A DNA stretch of 8,050 nt from Bacilli bacterium (GCA_022791215.1 JAAVYQ010000033.1:1-8050), one strand, 5' to 3'; positions 1-5,327 are shown, numbered from the stretch's first letter. Notes: generated from the sequence alone by a model not told the origin. Numbers and translations are program-made.

Positions 1-274
1 AGTTTGCGTATTTTTCTCTAGATTTATCTTCTATATTTTTGTAAAACATATATTTTAAATAAATTATTTTTCTTTTATAGGAACTAAGTTTGTCAGCATT
101 TCTATTACTGTATTTATAATCTTCGACTGGAGTACTAGAAAGGTTAATGTAAACAGGTTTTATCCTTGTATTTATTAAACTACTATATTCCTGACCATAA
201 TAATTTACTAAAAGATTTATTATTGTACTTTTATGTTTATTGAAATTATCGGAAATATTAAATAAATCTATCAT
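1..274 (-). CDS. Hypothetical protein, N-terminal part only (runs off the left edge)
   Basis: Reading the minus strand from ATG at 274-272 gives an open frame of 91 codons to the window edge, so the C-terminus is missing. The start is well supported: a perfect AGGAGG lies at 282-287, seven bases before the ATG. The protein begins MIDLFNISDNFNKHKST and continues with a hydrophobic patch IINLLVNYYGQEY, then Lys/Tyr-rich sequence with many charged residues. No signal peptide or membrane segment is visible. Its own promoter appears to lie just upstream (301-328), so it is probably a separate transcription unit from the two genes before it. I do not recognise the family. It was not compared with any database, so function is unknown. 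Confidence 0.75.
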   Translation of the reverse strand, partial: MIDLFNISDNFNKHKSTIINLLVNYYGQEYSSLINTRIKPVYINLSSTPVEDYKYSNRNADKLSSYKRKIIYLKYMFYKNIEDKSREKYAN

Positions 275-300
275 TTTGTCTCCTCCTTTGAGCTTGTAAT

Positions 301-328
301 GTTGTAGCATTTTAGGTACTAAAGTCAA
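301..328 (-). promoter_or_regulatory. Promoter with an operator-like dyad, upstream of the left-edge gene
   Basis: On the minus strand a TTGACT -35 (328-323) and a TACAAC -10 (306-301) are 16 bp apart. The -10 is preceded by TGC, an extended -10. The predicted start of transcription is near 294, about 20 bases before the ATG at 274. The spacer carries a 5-bp inverted repeat with a 3-bp centre, TTTAG-GTA-CTAAA, at 311-323. A repressor could bind there between the two promoter elements. The promoter match is seen in the sequence; the operator role is inference. Confidence 0.5.
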
Positions 329-339
329 TTAATTTTTTG

Positions 340-588
340 TTATTTTTTTCTTTCTAGTTTTCTTACATTAGTTATGTATTTGCTTTCAAAATTTATTTGA
401 TTTATATCTTGCTCGCTATAATACAATACGCTTGTTAGTATGTCTCGGTATATTATGATTCCTTCTTTGTTTTTTGTTTTTATTTTTATTTTTTCAAAGT
501 AAGATTTTTTATCTTTTGTCTCGTGGTGATAAAAATGTTCTTTTACACTATGTATGTATCCTACATATACACTTTCTTCTTTTGTCAT
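340..588 (-). CDS. Hypothetical small basic protein, 82 aa
   Basis: The ATG start at 588 is supported by AAGGAG five bases upstream. The start is 10 bp after the stop of the 145-aa gene, so the two are very probably cotranscribed. The product has no membrane segment or signal peptide. It contains a His-rich patch (H13, H18, H21, H22 within VYVGYIHSVKEHFYHHE), then a Lys-rich stretch (residues 26-42) and probable beta segments (EGIIIYRDILTSVLYY). The final residues 75-81, VRKLERK, are identical to the last seven residues of the upstream 145-aa protein, and an extra Lys follows. I do not recognise the family. Its small size, basic charge and cytoplasmic look would fit an accessory or nucleic-acid-binding protein, but that is only a guess. 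Confidence 0.7.
   Translation of the reverse strand: MTKEESVYVGYIHSVKEHFYHHETKDKKSYFEKIKIKTKNKEGIIIYRDILTSVLYYSEQDINQINFESKYITNVRKLERKK
346..366. repeat. 21-bp direct repeat, copy 1 (encodes VRKLERK tail)
   Basis: This segment matches 602-622 at 19 of 21 positions by eye. Both copies lie at the 3' ends of neighbouring minus-strand genes, in the same frame, and encode the shared C-terminal VRKLERK. Confidence 0.6.
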
Positions 589-598
589 ACTTCTCCTT

Positions 599-1036
599 TT
601 ATTTTCTTTCTAATTTTCTAACTCTAGCTAATTTTCCTGTGTAATAATTTGGCACATCTTTAAGTTCGATATTACTTCTTGCGATTAAACTGAGGTTCAT
701 ATTTATAAAACTTCTTTTTATATGAGTGCTTTGTACTTTTCCAATCATTTTTAAAATTTTTGATAGATTTTCCATGTCAAGTTCTTCCTTTGATGTTAAA
801 AATAATTCTATACTTTTTTCAAATATGAAATTAAATTTTGCTTCTTCAAAATCTTTACGGTAAGGGACATCATTAGAAAGTCCAATTCCTAATCTTAGCA
901 ATTTAATAAATTTTAATCTGGCATTATTATCATTTGTCTTTAAAGATTTTTTAAATTCTTTCATAGTTTTTATAATTTCTTTTTGTAGTTCATTTTTAAT
1001 TTTTCTTTCTATTTTTTCTACTACTTTTACTTGCAT
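599..1036 (-). CDS. Hypothetical helical basic protein, 145 aa
   Basis: The ATG at 1036 is preceded by AAAGGA, a usable ribosome binding site. A second purine-rich GGAGGG lies further upstream at 1054-1059. The first 35 residues are Lys/Glu-rich and look like an amphipathic helix (VVEKIERKIKNELQKEIIKT). The middle (residues 60-110) also looks helical, with a hydrophobic FIKLLRLGIGL patch and LSKILKMIGK. No signal peptide, membrane helix or catalytic motif is evident. The last seven residues, VRKLERK (139-145), recur at the end of the next gene downstream. It is probably the first gene of a two-gene operon with the 82-aa gene, driven by the promoter at 1069-1097. I do not recognise the family and infer no function. 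Confidence 0.75.
   Translation of the reverse strand: MQVKVVEKIERKIKNELQKEIIKTMKEFKKSLKTNDNNARLKFIKLLRLGIGLSNDVPYRKDFEEAKFNFIFEKSIELFLTSKEELDMENLSKILKMIGKVQSTHIKRSFINMNLSLIARSNIELKDVPNYYTGKLARVRKLERK
602..622. repeat. 21-bp direct repeat, copy 2 (encodes VRKLERK tail)
   Basis: This copy matches 346-366 with two mismatches and forms the 3' end of the 145-aa gene. The distance between copies, about 256 bp, is the length of the intervening gene. That would fit a tail shared by duplication or by gene conversion. Confidence 0.6.
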
Positions 1037-1068
1037 ATTATTTTCCTTTTAAACCCTCCAATACTAAT

Positions 1069-1097
1069 ATTTTAACATAGAAACTATCTTGTTTAAA
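1069..1097 (-). promoter_or_regulatory. Probable sigma-A promoter of the 145-aa/82-aa operon
   Basis: On the minus strand TTTAAA (1097-1092, four of six -35 matches) is 17 bp from TAAAAT (1074-1069). The -10 has the TGT extension (1077-1075). Transcription would begin near 1062, giving a leader of about 26 bases. The terminator of the preceding unit ends about 20 bp upstream, which supports a new transcription unit here. Confidence 0.5.
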
Positions 1098-1116
1098 CTT
1101 TTATGTTTTTTTAAGG

Positions 1117-1139
1117 AAAAAGTTGCCGTTATGCAACTT
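1117..1139 (-). terminator. Intrinsic terminator of the protease / 245-aa unit
   Basis: The minus strand has a perfect 7-bp stem, AAGTTGC and GCAACTT, with a 6-base loop (1127-1132). TTTTT follows from the stem end. The stem begins inside the TAA stop codon of the 245-aa gene, so transcription ends immediately after translation does. Confidence 0.65.
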
Positions 1140-1875
1140 AATATTTTCTTATTTTCCTACTATTGCTTCTTCTCAATTCATTTGTATCAAAATATCTAAG
1201 TTCATTTATAGTAATATTATAAGTGTTAAGTGCTTCTTTTAAAAATTGTTCAATTACTTTATCTGATAGTCTAACATTTGAGCATTTAGTTCTAACATAT
1301 TTAGTTAGTTCCATTACAATTTCTAAATTTCTTTTGTTTAATATTTGTTCAATTTGTTGTGGTATTCCATGATAGATTTTTCGTCTTATTATTCGGTACC
1401 ACTCATCGTTAGTTAGTATTTGTGGTGTATTTTTTTCTTCCTTTGCTTTTTCTCTAACAATTGAGTCAAATATTTTTCTTTGTTCTTCATCCATTGTCAT
1501 ATAACTTGATAATCCATTTTTGCTTAAAGCCTCATTTACTTTGAAGATAAATTTTTGATACATTTCAGGATCTATTTGTGATGGATAGATACCATCAGTG
1601 TTTCCTATTCCTATAAAATCAAATACATATAATGGTCTTTCAGGTTCTGGTGTGTTGTTTTTGATATTGATGTATCTAGTTGGAATTATAGATAAAGTGC
1701 ATCCATTTATTCTTAGGTAATCGTCCATTTTCATTGTTAATATATTTGATTTGCTTTGAAAGAATAAAATATTAACTAATTTTTCTTCTAATAATTCTTT
1801 TTCTGATAGTCTTTTTTCCATATTTAAAATCTCCATAATAGGATATATTGTAACATTAAAGTCTTTTTTAGTCAA
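1138..1875 (-). CDS. Hypothetical protein, up to 245 aa, cotranscribed with the YlbL-like protease
   Basis: The frame opens at a TTG (1875) overlapping the end of the protease gene by 8 bp. There AAAGGA sits only about two bases before the TTG, which is close for a ribosome site. ATG 1821 is an alternative, with GGAG nine bases upstream, and would give 227 aa. ATG 1836 has no ribosome site. The product looks cytoplasmic and mostly helical. It has a hydrophobic VNILFF segment near residue 34, a Pro-rich turn (NNTPEPERPLYVFDFIGIGN, about residues 73-92), and a basic helical C-terminal half rich in Arg, Lys and Asn. The tail NSRKIRKY is basic and loosely resembles the VRKLERK tails of the next two genes. 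No signal peptide or catalytic motif is seen. I do not recognise the family. Its place suggests a function linked to the protease or merely shared transcription. Confidence 0.8.
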   Translation of the reverse strand: MTKKDFNVTIYPIMEILNMEKRLSEKELLEEKLVNILFFQSKSNILTMKMDDYLRINGCTLSIIPTRYINIKNNTPEPERPLYVFDFIGIGNTDGIYPSQIDPEMYQKFIFKVNEALSKNGLSSYMTMDEEQRKIFDSIVREKAKEEKNTPQILTNDEWYRIIRRKIYHGIPQQIEQILNKRNLEIVMELTKYVRTKCSNVRLSDKVIEQFLKEALNTYNITINELRYFDTNELRRSNSRKIRKY

Positions 1876-2884
1876 TTTCCTTTAGTGCTTTTACTACGTT
1901 TTCAAATGTGTCTGCTTCTATTATTGTTATGTCATAGTCATTTTTTTCTTTTAATTGTATTGCTTCTTTATAGTTTTCGCTAGGTACGATAAATATATCT
2001 GCTTTTTTTCTTACTGCTCCTGCTAGTTTGTATTTTACTCCTGCGATTTCTCCAACTTTTCCATCTAATGTTATTGTTCCTGTTCCAGATATTGTTTTTC
2101 CTTTTGTTAAGTCATATTCAGTTATTCTATTGTATATTTCTAAGGCTGACATTAGCCCACCAGAGGCACCTGATTCTGTTCCTTTGTATTTGAATGTGAC
2201 TTCTTTGTCAGTTTTTACGTTTATTACACTTACTAGTGTTATTCCAATTAGTATTTGTCCATCTTCTTCGTATAGTATCGCATAACAGTTTTTTTCTTTT
2301 CCGTCTCTTGTGACTGTTATTTCTATTTTGTCTCCTTTTTTCTTGTCTTTGTATGCTTCACTTACACTTTCTAAACTGGTGATTTCTTTTCCTTCTATTG
2401 TTTTAATTATGTCTCCTGTTTTTAGATTTGTTTTTGACCCTTCTAGTTTGTAGTATATTTGCGTTTCGTTTTTTGTTATTGTGTATTTTTCTCCTGCAGT
2501 TTTGAATGCTACGGCTATTGCATTCTCGTTGACACTTTGAAGGTCTATTTGTCCTCTTTTTAGTATGTCGTCATAGTCTTCGTTCTCGTTAAGTCTTACC
2601 TCTTCTATGCTTATTAAGTCCCATGATGGTATTATGTATGATAGTAGTATCGCTGGTATTGTTCCTGTTTTTGAACTTACATATGTCAGGTTAAATGAAC
2701 CTTCACTTTCATATCCGTCTTCTACTTTTATTCTTTTGTTTAAATTGCTTAACCCTCCTGGTGTGTATATTTCATAGTCTAGTCTTATCGTAGCTAGTAG
2801 TATGCATATTATTAGAAATATGATACTTTTGTAATTTTCTTTTATAAATTTTTTACTTTTTTCATATATTTTATTGGTTCTCAT
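1868..2884 (-). CDS. ylbL: Membrane-anchored PDZ/Lon-type serine protease, YlbL/SepM family
   Basis: I chose the ATG at 2884 (338 aa) because AGAGGG lies six bases upstream; a TTG at 2899 would add five residues but has no ribosome site. Domain order: a short basic N-terminus, one membrane helix (about residues 20-36, IIFLIICILLATIRL), a family-typical YTPGGL, a PDZ domain (about 135-215, with LKTGDIIKTIEGKEI), and a C-terminal Lon-type proteolytic domain. The catalytic Ser is in SGASGGLMSALEIY (Ser241) and the Lys is in GVKYKLAGA (Lys286), 45 residues apart, close to the Lon Ser-Lys spacing. The usual GPSAG is GASGG here. Known relatives are B. subtilis YlbL, which with CtpA removes the cell-division inhibitor YneA, and streptococcal SepM, which trims a competence peptide. 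The active site should face outside. The substrate here is unknown. Length matches B. subtilis YlbL (about 340 aa). Confidence 0.93.
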   Translation of the reverse strand: MRTNKIYEKSKKFIKENYKSIIFLIICILLATIRLDYEIYTPGGLSNLNKRIKVEDGYESEGSFNLTYVSSKTGTIPAILLSYIIPSWDLISIEEVRLNENEDYDDILKRGQIDLQSVNENAIAVAFKTAGEKYTITKNETQIYYKLEGSKTNLKTGDIIKTIEGKEITSLESVSEAYKDKKKGDKIEITVTRDGKEKNCYAILYEEDGQILIGITLVSVINVKTDKEVTFKYKGTESGASGGLMSALEIYNRITEYDLTKGKTISGTGTITLDGKVGEIAGVKYKLAGAVRKKADIFIVPSENYKEAIQLKEKNDYDITIIEADTFENVVKALKEID

Positions 2885-2902
2885 ATTTTTCCCTCTCAAT
2901 TT

Positions 2903-2911
2903 ATTATAACA
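2903..2911 (-). promoter_or_regulatory. Extended -10 promoter of the ylbL-like gene
   Basis: The minus strand reads TGT then a perfect TATAAT (2908-2903), with no convincing -35 at 17 bp. Transcription would start near 2896, so the leader is only about 12 bases and begins almost at the AGAGGG ribosome site. The same AT box read on the plus strand (TATTAT at 2902-2907) could serve ylbJ. The whole ylbL-ylbJ gap is 43 bp, so any upstream promoter elements lie inside the opposite gene. I could not find a clear sigma-E match for ylbJ. Confidence 0.5.
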
Positions 2912-2927
2912 TATAGTGAGGATTTTT

Positions 2928-3824
2928 ATGATTAAAAGTTTAAAGAATTTAGTAAAATTTGGTTTTTTTAGTTTTTTAGTTTTTGTGTTTTTGTCTAGTC
3001 CAAAGTTAATTATTGATTCGGTTAATTATAGTATGGATGTTTTTATTGATAATCTACTTCCTACTTTGTTTCCGTTTTTTGTGTTAGTGGATTTTTTACT
3101 TAATTATGGTTATGTTGATTTTCTTAGAGGAATTTTTAGGTTTAAGTATGGTTATATTATTCTTTTGTCTTTGGTTTCAGGTTTGCCAAGTAATGCTAAG
3201 TATATTAAGGGTTTTTTGGATCGCAGTATGATAAGTATTCATGATGCTGAGATTATGCTTTCAGTTACTTTTTTCCCTAATCCTATGTTTGTTATTAGTA
3301 GTGTTGGTCTTCTTATGATGGGAAGTTTGAAACTGGGGGTGATGGCTCTTGTTAGTGTGTATGTTTCTAATTTTTTAGTGTATTTGTTTTATTATAAAAA
3401 GTTGAGTGCTTCTTCCCATGTTTTTAATAATGATGTTTTGAGTTTTTCTAAACTTCTTAGTAGTAGTATTAAAAATAATGCTAGTACTCTTTTGGTTATT
3501 TTGGGTACGATTATGTTCTTCATGACTTTGCTTAATGTTTTTTCTCATTTTGTTAGTTTGAATGATGAGTTGTTTTCAATTTTAAGTGGTGTTTTTGAAA
3601 TGACCAGTGGTATTAAAAATATGAGTACTTCTACTTTTAGTACTCATGTTAAATATATTTTTATTTCTTTGTTTTTATCTTTTTCAGGTTTAAGTGTTTT
3701 GATGCAGGCTTTTAGCATTTTAAATGATTATAAGTTAAATGTTAAGTTTGTTTTGTTGAATAAACTTTTTGTTATGTTTTTAAATTTTCTTATCAACTAT
3801 TTCTATGTTGTATTCTTCATGTGA
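2928..3824 (+). CDS. ylbJ: Sporulation integral membrane protein YlbJ
   Basis: I chose ATG 2928 (298 aa) because GAGG at 2918-2921 is a correctly spaced ribosome site; the upstream GTG at 2916 overlaps that site. The product is a polytopic membrane protein with about eight hydrophobic segments. YlbJ-type motifs are visible in order: DNLLPTLFPFFVLVDFLL (41-58), SGLPSNAKYIKGFL (84-97), FPNPMFVISSVGLL (116-129), FEMTSGI (223-229) and SFSGLSVLMQ (251-260). In B. subtilis ylbJ is controlled by sigma E in the mother cell and is needed for heat-resistant spores; it carries a nucleoside-recognition (Gate)-type fold. At 298 aa it is shorter than B. subtilis YlbJ (about 400). Unlike most neighbours it lies on the plus strand, uses T-ending codons, and is the only complete gene here stopping at TGA. 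Its last 45 bp overlap the pseudopilin gene on the other strand. Confidence 0.9.
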   Translation: MIKSLKNLVKFGFFSFLVFVFLSSPKLIIDSVNYSMDVFIDNLLPTLFPFFVLVDFLLNYGYVDFLRGIFRFKYGYIILLSLVSGLPSNAKYIKGFLDRSMISIHDAEIMLSVTFFPNPMFVISSVGLLMMGSLKLGVMALVSVYVSNFLVYLFYYKKLSASSHVFNNDVLSFSKLLSSSIKNNASTLLVILGTIMFFMTLLNVFSHFVSLNDELFSILSGVFEMTSGIKNMSTSTFSTHVKYIFISLFLSFSGLSVLMQAFSILNDYKLNVKFVLLNKLFVMFLNFLINYFYVVFFM

Positions 3825-4235
3825 TGTTACTATTAGTGTTATTAATGTTAGGTATTCGTTGTCTACTCTTCTTATTTTGTATTTGAAGTCATTTGGTAAT
3901 TCTCGTACTACTTCTTTTAAGTTTTTTGTGGTGTCTGTTAATTCTACTATTTTGTTGTTAATGATTTTTAATTCTTTTGTTGTTCCATCTTTCATGTTTA
4001 GTGTACATGCGCTTTCTGTACATGTTGATGATGCAATTCCTTTGCTTTTTTTTATGCTTTCGTTTAAATTTTTTGATAGTGTCGCCTTGTTGAGTAATAG
4101 TTCGGTTGTGAGCGATATTGCATTTTCGTCTTTTCTTGCCATGTTTAGTAGTCTAAACATAAATACCATTACAAATGATAGTAGTGCTACACTTATCGTT
4201 ACTTCTAGTAATGTAAATCCTTTTTTGTTTGTCAT
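3780..4235 (-). CDS. Type IV pilin-like (pseudopilin) protein, third gene of the operon
   Basis: A class III prepilin signal is evident: MTNKKG|FTLLEV, with cleavage expected after Gly6 and the conserved Glu at +5 (Glu11). A hydrophobic helix follows to about residue 30. The rest (31-151) is a small extracytoplasmic domain with Lys/Asn-rich helices, a Cys pair at C72 and C77 that could form a disulfide, and beta-like segments near the end. Length (151 aa) suits a minor pilin or a ComG-type pseudopilin. A perfect AAGGAGG (4240-4246) four bases before ATG 4235 overlaps the stop codon of the preceding gene, suggesting coupled translation. The 3' end overlaps that of ylbJ by 45 bp on the opposite strand, and no terminator is visible. 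No ATPase, platform protein or prepilin peptidase is in the window, so the partner machinery is unknown. Confidence 0.85.
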   Translation of the reverse strand: MTNKKGFTLLEVTISVALLSFVMVFMFRLLNMARKDENAISLTTELLLNKATLSKNLNESIKKSKGIASSTCTESACTLNMKDGTTKELKIINNKIVELTDTTKNLKEVVRELPNDFKYKIRRVDNEYLTLITLIVTSHEEYNIEIVDKKI

Positions 4236-4244
4236 TGTGCCTCC

Positions 4245-4700
4245 TTATATTCTTAATGAAGCATAGTAGTTTTTTCCGTTGTATTTAAAGTTTACTATTA
4301 TGAATCTTGTGTTATTGCTTCTTCTTATTGTTTTCATGTATTCTCTAGCAGAATTTTTTATCGGTATTGAACTTGATGATAGTATGACTCCTATGTCGTC
4401 ATTGTTTATGTAAACGTTTTCTATGTTTAATGTTTCTAGTATTATCCTACATCCGTTTTCCATGTAATTATTACAATTGGTAGGAGTTATTGTTATGAAA
4501 TTTGTTGTACTTTCTAATGTTTCTTGTGTTATGTAATCTCTTACTACATCAGTTTTGTATAAGTCATTTATGTTGTCGTAGTATCTTCTAGCATTTATGT
4601 CTGATGCTATTTTTATGTATAAACTATATAAGCTTACTATACTTACTGTTAGTACAACTAATACTATTAGTGTTTCTATGAATACAAATCCTTTTTTCAT
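4245..4700 (-). CDS. Type IV pilin-like (pseudopilin) protein, second gene of the operon
   Basis: The N-terminus MKKG|FVFIETLIVLVV is a prepilin signal: cleavage after Gly4 and Glu at +5 (Glu9), then a hydrophobic helix to about residue 30. The remaining 120 residues form an outside domain with a helix ending RRYYDNINDLYKTDVV, two Cys (C76, C84), and probable beta strands (VYINNDDIGVILSS; TRFIIVNFKYNGKNYYASLRI). The start has AAGGAG eight bases upstream. Its ATG shares one base with the stop of the 54-aa gene (TAATG), and its stop overlaps the ribosome site of the next gene. The three genes are therefore one tightly packed operon. Sequence outside the signal is not similar by eye to the 151-aa neighbour. 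It is a minor pilin or pseudopilin; the exact system is not recognisable. Confidence 0.85.
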   Translation of the reverse strand: MKKGFVFIETLIVLVVLTVSIVSLYSLYIKIASDINARRYYDNINDLYKTDVVRDYITQETLESTTNFITITPTNCNNYMENGCRIILETLNIENVYINNDDIGVILSSSSIPIKNSAREYMKTIRRSNNTRFIIVNFKYNGKNYYASLRI

Positions 4701-4864
4701 TATTCGTACTCCTTATTTAATTCTTGTTTTACTTCTTTAACTTCTCTTCCTATTAGACTGCTTCTATATGCATATGATGTTAGTAGTGATACCATTACTA
4801 ATAGAAAGACTATTACAAAACTGTATACTACTGCCATTGATATAAATCCTTTTTTATTCTTCAT
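4700..4864 (-). CDS. Small pseudopilin-like membrane protein, 54 aa, first gene of the operon
   Basis: This short frame runs from ATG 4864 to TAA 4702-4700. AGGTG at 4871-4875, six bases upstream, is a good ribosome site. An extended -10 promoter lies just before it, and the stop overlaps the next start as TAATG. The product begins MKNKKGFISMAVVYSFV, resembling a prepilin signal (basic leader, Gly-Phe junction, hydrophobic helix at about 7-29). The residue at +5 is Ala (mature FISMA), not Glu. Loss of Glu5 is also typical of GspK/PilX-like tip subunits, but at 54 aa there is almost no domain after the helix, only a charged helix (GREVKEVKQELNKEYE). It may be a helix-only pseudopilin or an assembly helper. 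Operon position strongly supports a real gene; the role is inferred. Confidence 0.75.
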   Translation of the reverse strand: MKNKKGFISMAVVYSFVIVFLLVMVSLLTSYAYRSSLIGREVKEVKQELNKEYE

Positions 4865-4886
4865 ATCTTTCACCTACTATGAGATT

Positions 4887-4895
4887 ATTATATCA
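4887..4895 (-). promoter_or_regulatory. Extended -10 promoter of the pseudopilin operon
   Basis: The minus strand reads TGA then a perfect TATAAT (4892-4887). No good -35 is seen at 17 bp (TACACT). The start of transcription should be near 4880, about 16 bases before ATG 4864. A near-palindrome TAGTCTACACTA (4920-4909) covers the -35 region and might bind a regulator. Confidence 0.55.
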
Positions 4896-4896
4896 T

Positions 4897-4943
4897 AAAA
4901 AAAAGAACTAGTGTAGACTAAATAATTTTATTATTATTCTACA
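4897..4943 (-). terminator. Hairpin with T8 tract, possible minus-strand terminator
   Basis: The arms TGTAGA (4912-4917) and TCTACA (4938-4943) pair, with AATAAT (4921-4926) and ATTATT (4930-4935) closing on a TTT loop. On the minus strand eight T follow at 4904-4897. Seven bases separate the stem from the T tract, which is more than in a classic terminator, so this could instead be an operator or leader structure near the pseudopilin promoter. If it terminates, a minus-strand transcript must come from about 5122. Confidence 0.4.
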
Positions 4944-4993
4944 GCAAGCGCTATTTGATAAAGTATTTCTTTTCTTAACGAATTATATAACTC

Positions 4994-5122
4994 TTATTTT
5001 CTTTTGTTGTATTCTAATTTTAAAATGTTTTTGTTATCACTTAATTGTAATATTTTTTTGAAGTCTTGGTTTGAATTATTTAAGCAACTTTGATTTTGGC
5101 ACATTAGTATTTGTTTAAGCAT
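4994..5122 (-). CDS. Possible small gene, 42 aa (doubtful)
   Basis: A minus-strand frame from ATG 5122 to TAA 4994 encodes a 42-residue peptide starting MLKQILMCQNQSCLNN, with two Cys (C8, C13) and a basic end LEYNKRK. It uses A- and C-ending codons like the minus-strand core genes. There is no ribosome binding site, but TATAAT at 5133-5128 places the transcription start at the ATG, so it could be a leaderless message. The hairpin at 4897-4943 could end the transcript. In an AT-rich gap a frame of this length can occur by chance, and the transcript might instead be a small RNA of about 220 bases. I do not recognise the peptide. Confidence 0.3.
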   Translation of the reverse strand: MLKQILMCQNQSCLNNSNQDFKKILQLSDNKNILKLEYNKRK

Positions 5123-5133
5123 ATTATATTATA
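5122..5133. promoter_or_regulatory. Symmetric AT box, possible bidirectional -10 element
   Basis: This 12-bp AT-only segment contains TATAAT on the minus strand (5133-5128) and TATTAT on the plus strand (5122-5127). Each lies five bases from an ATG in its own direction (5122 and 5133). Transcripts from both would be leaderless or nearly so. On the plus strand TTGGCA (5096-5101) is a possible -35, but its spacing to TATTAT is 20 bp; at 17 bp the hexamer is GCATAT. Confidence 0.3.
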
Positions 5134-5327
5134 TGAATAAACTAAATGAAATTTTGAATTTGTATAAGACTAATAGAAAACTTTTTAATATTATTGTTCT
5201 TACTGTTAATGTTGTTTTGATTGTTTGGCAAGCTATTTTCGCTTTGGTTATGCCTTCGAGAGGAAATGTTGTTCTTTTAATTATTTTGTTGGGTGCTTTG
5301 GGATTTCAATTGTTTAGAGATTCTTAA
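5133..5327 (+). CDS. Small two-helix membrane protein, 64 aa
   Basis: The frame starts at ATG 5133 and ends at TAA 5325-5327. A basic, amphipathic N-terminus (MNKLNEILNLYKTNRK) precedes two hydrophobic segments (about residues 18-40 and 45-60) joined by a short PSRGN loop. The C-terminus is charged (FRDS). With both ends expected on the same side, it is probably an inner-membrane hairpin. No ribosome binding site is visible. Codon use is strongly T-ending, like ylbJ, the other plus-strand gene, which supports a real plus-strand gene. It stands alone between minus-strand units, and no terminator was found after it. I do not recognise the family; small sporulation or stress membrane proteins often look like this, but that is a guess. 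Confidence 0.6.
   Translation: MNKLNEILNLYKTNRKLFNIIVLTVNVVLIVWQAIFALVMPSRGNVVLLIILLGALGFQLFRDS

Noticed and set aside
2028..2285. Plus-strand open frame inside the ylbL-like gene
   Set aside because: It is antisense to the PDZ/Lon protease coding region, has no ribosome site, and encodes low-complexity Ser/Pro/Val sequence.
3822..3824. TGA as a possible Trp codon (mycoplasma-type code)
   Set aside because: Trp codons checked in several genes are TGG, no in-frame TGA occurs inside genes, and reading through TGA in ylbJ would add only a few residues before TAG.
3805..4266. Plus-strand open frame of 153 codons over the pseudopilin gene
   Set aside because: It is opposite a gene with a clear prepilin signal and perfect ribosome site; its own product is low-complexity hydrophobic Ser/Val-rich text expected from the reverse of A-rich codons.
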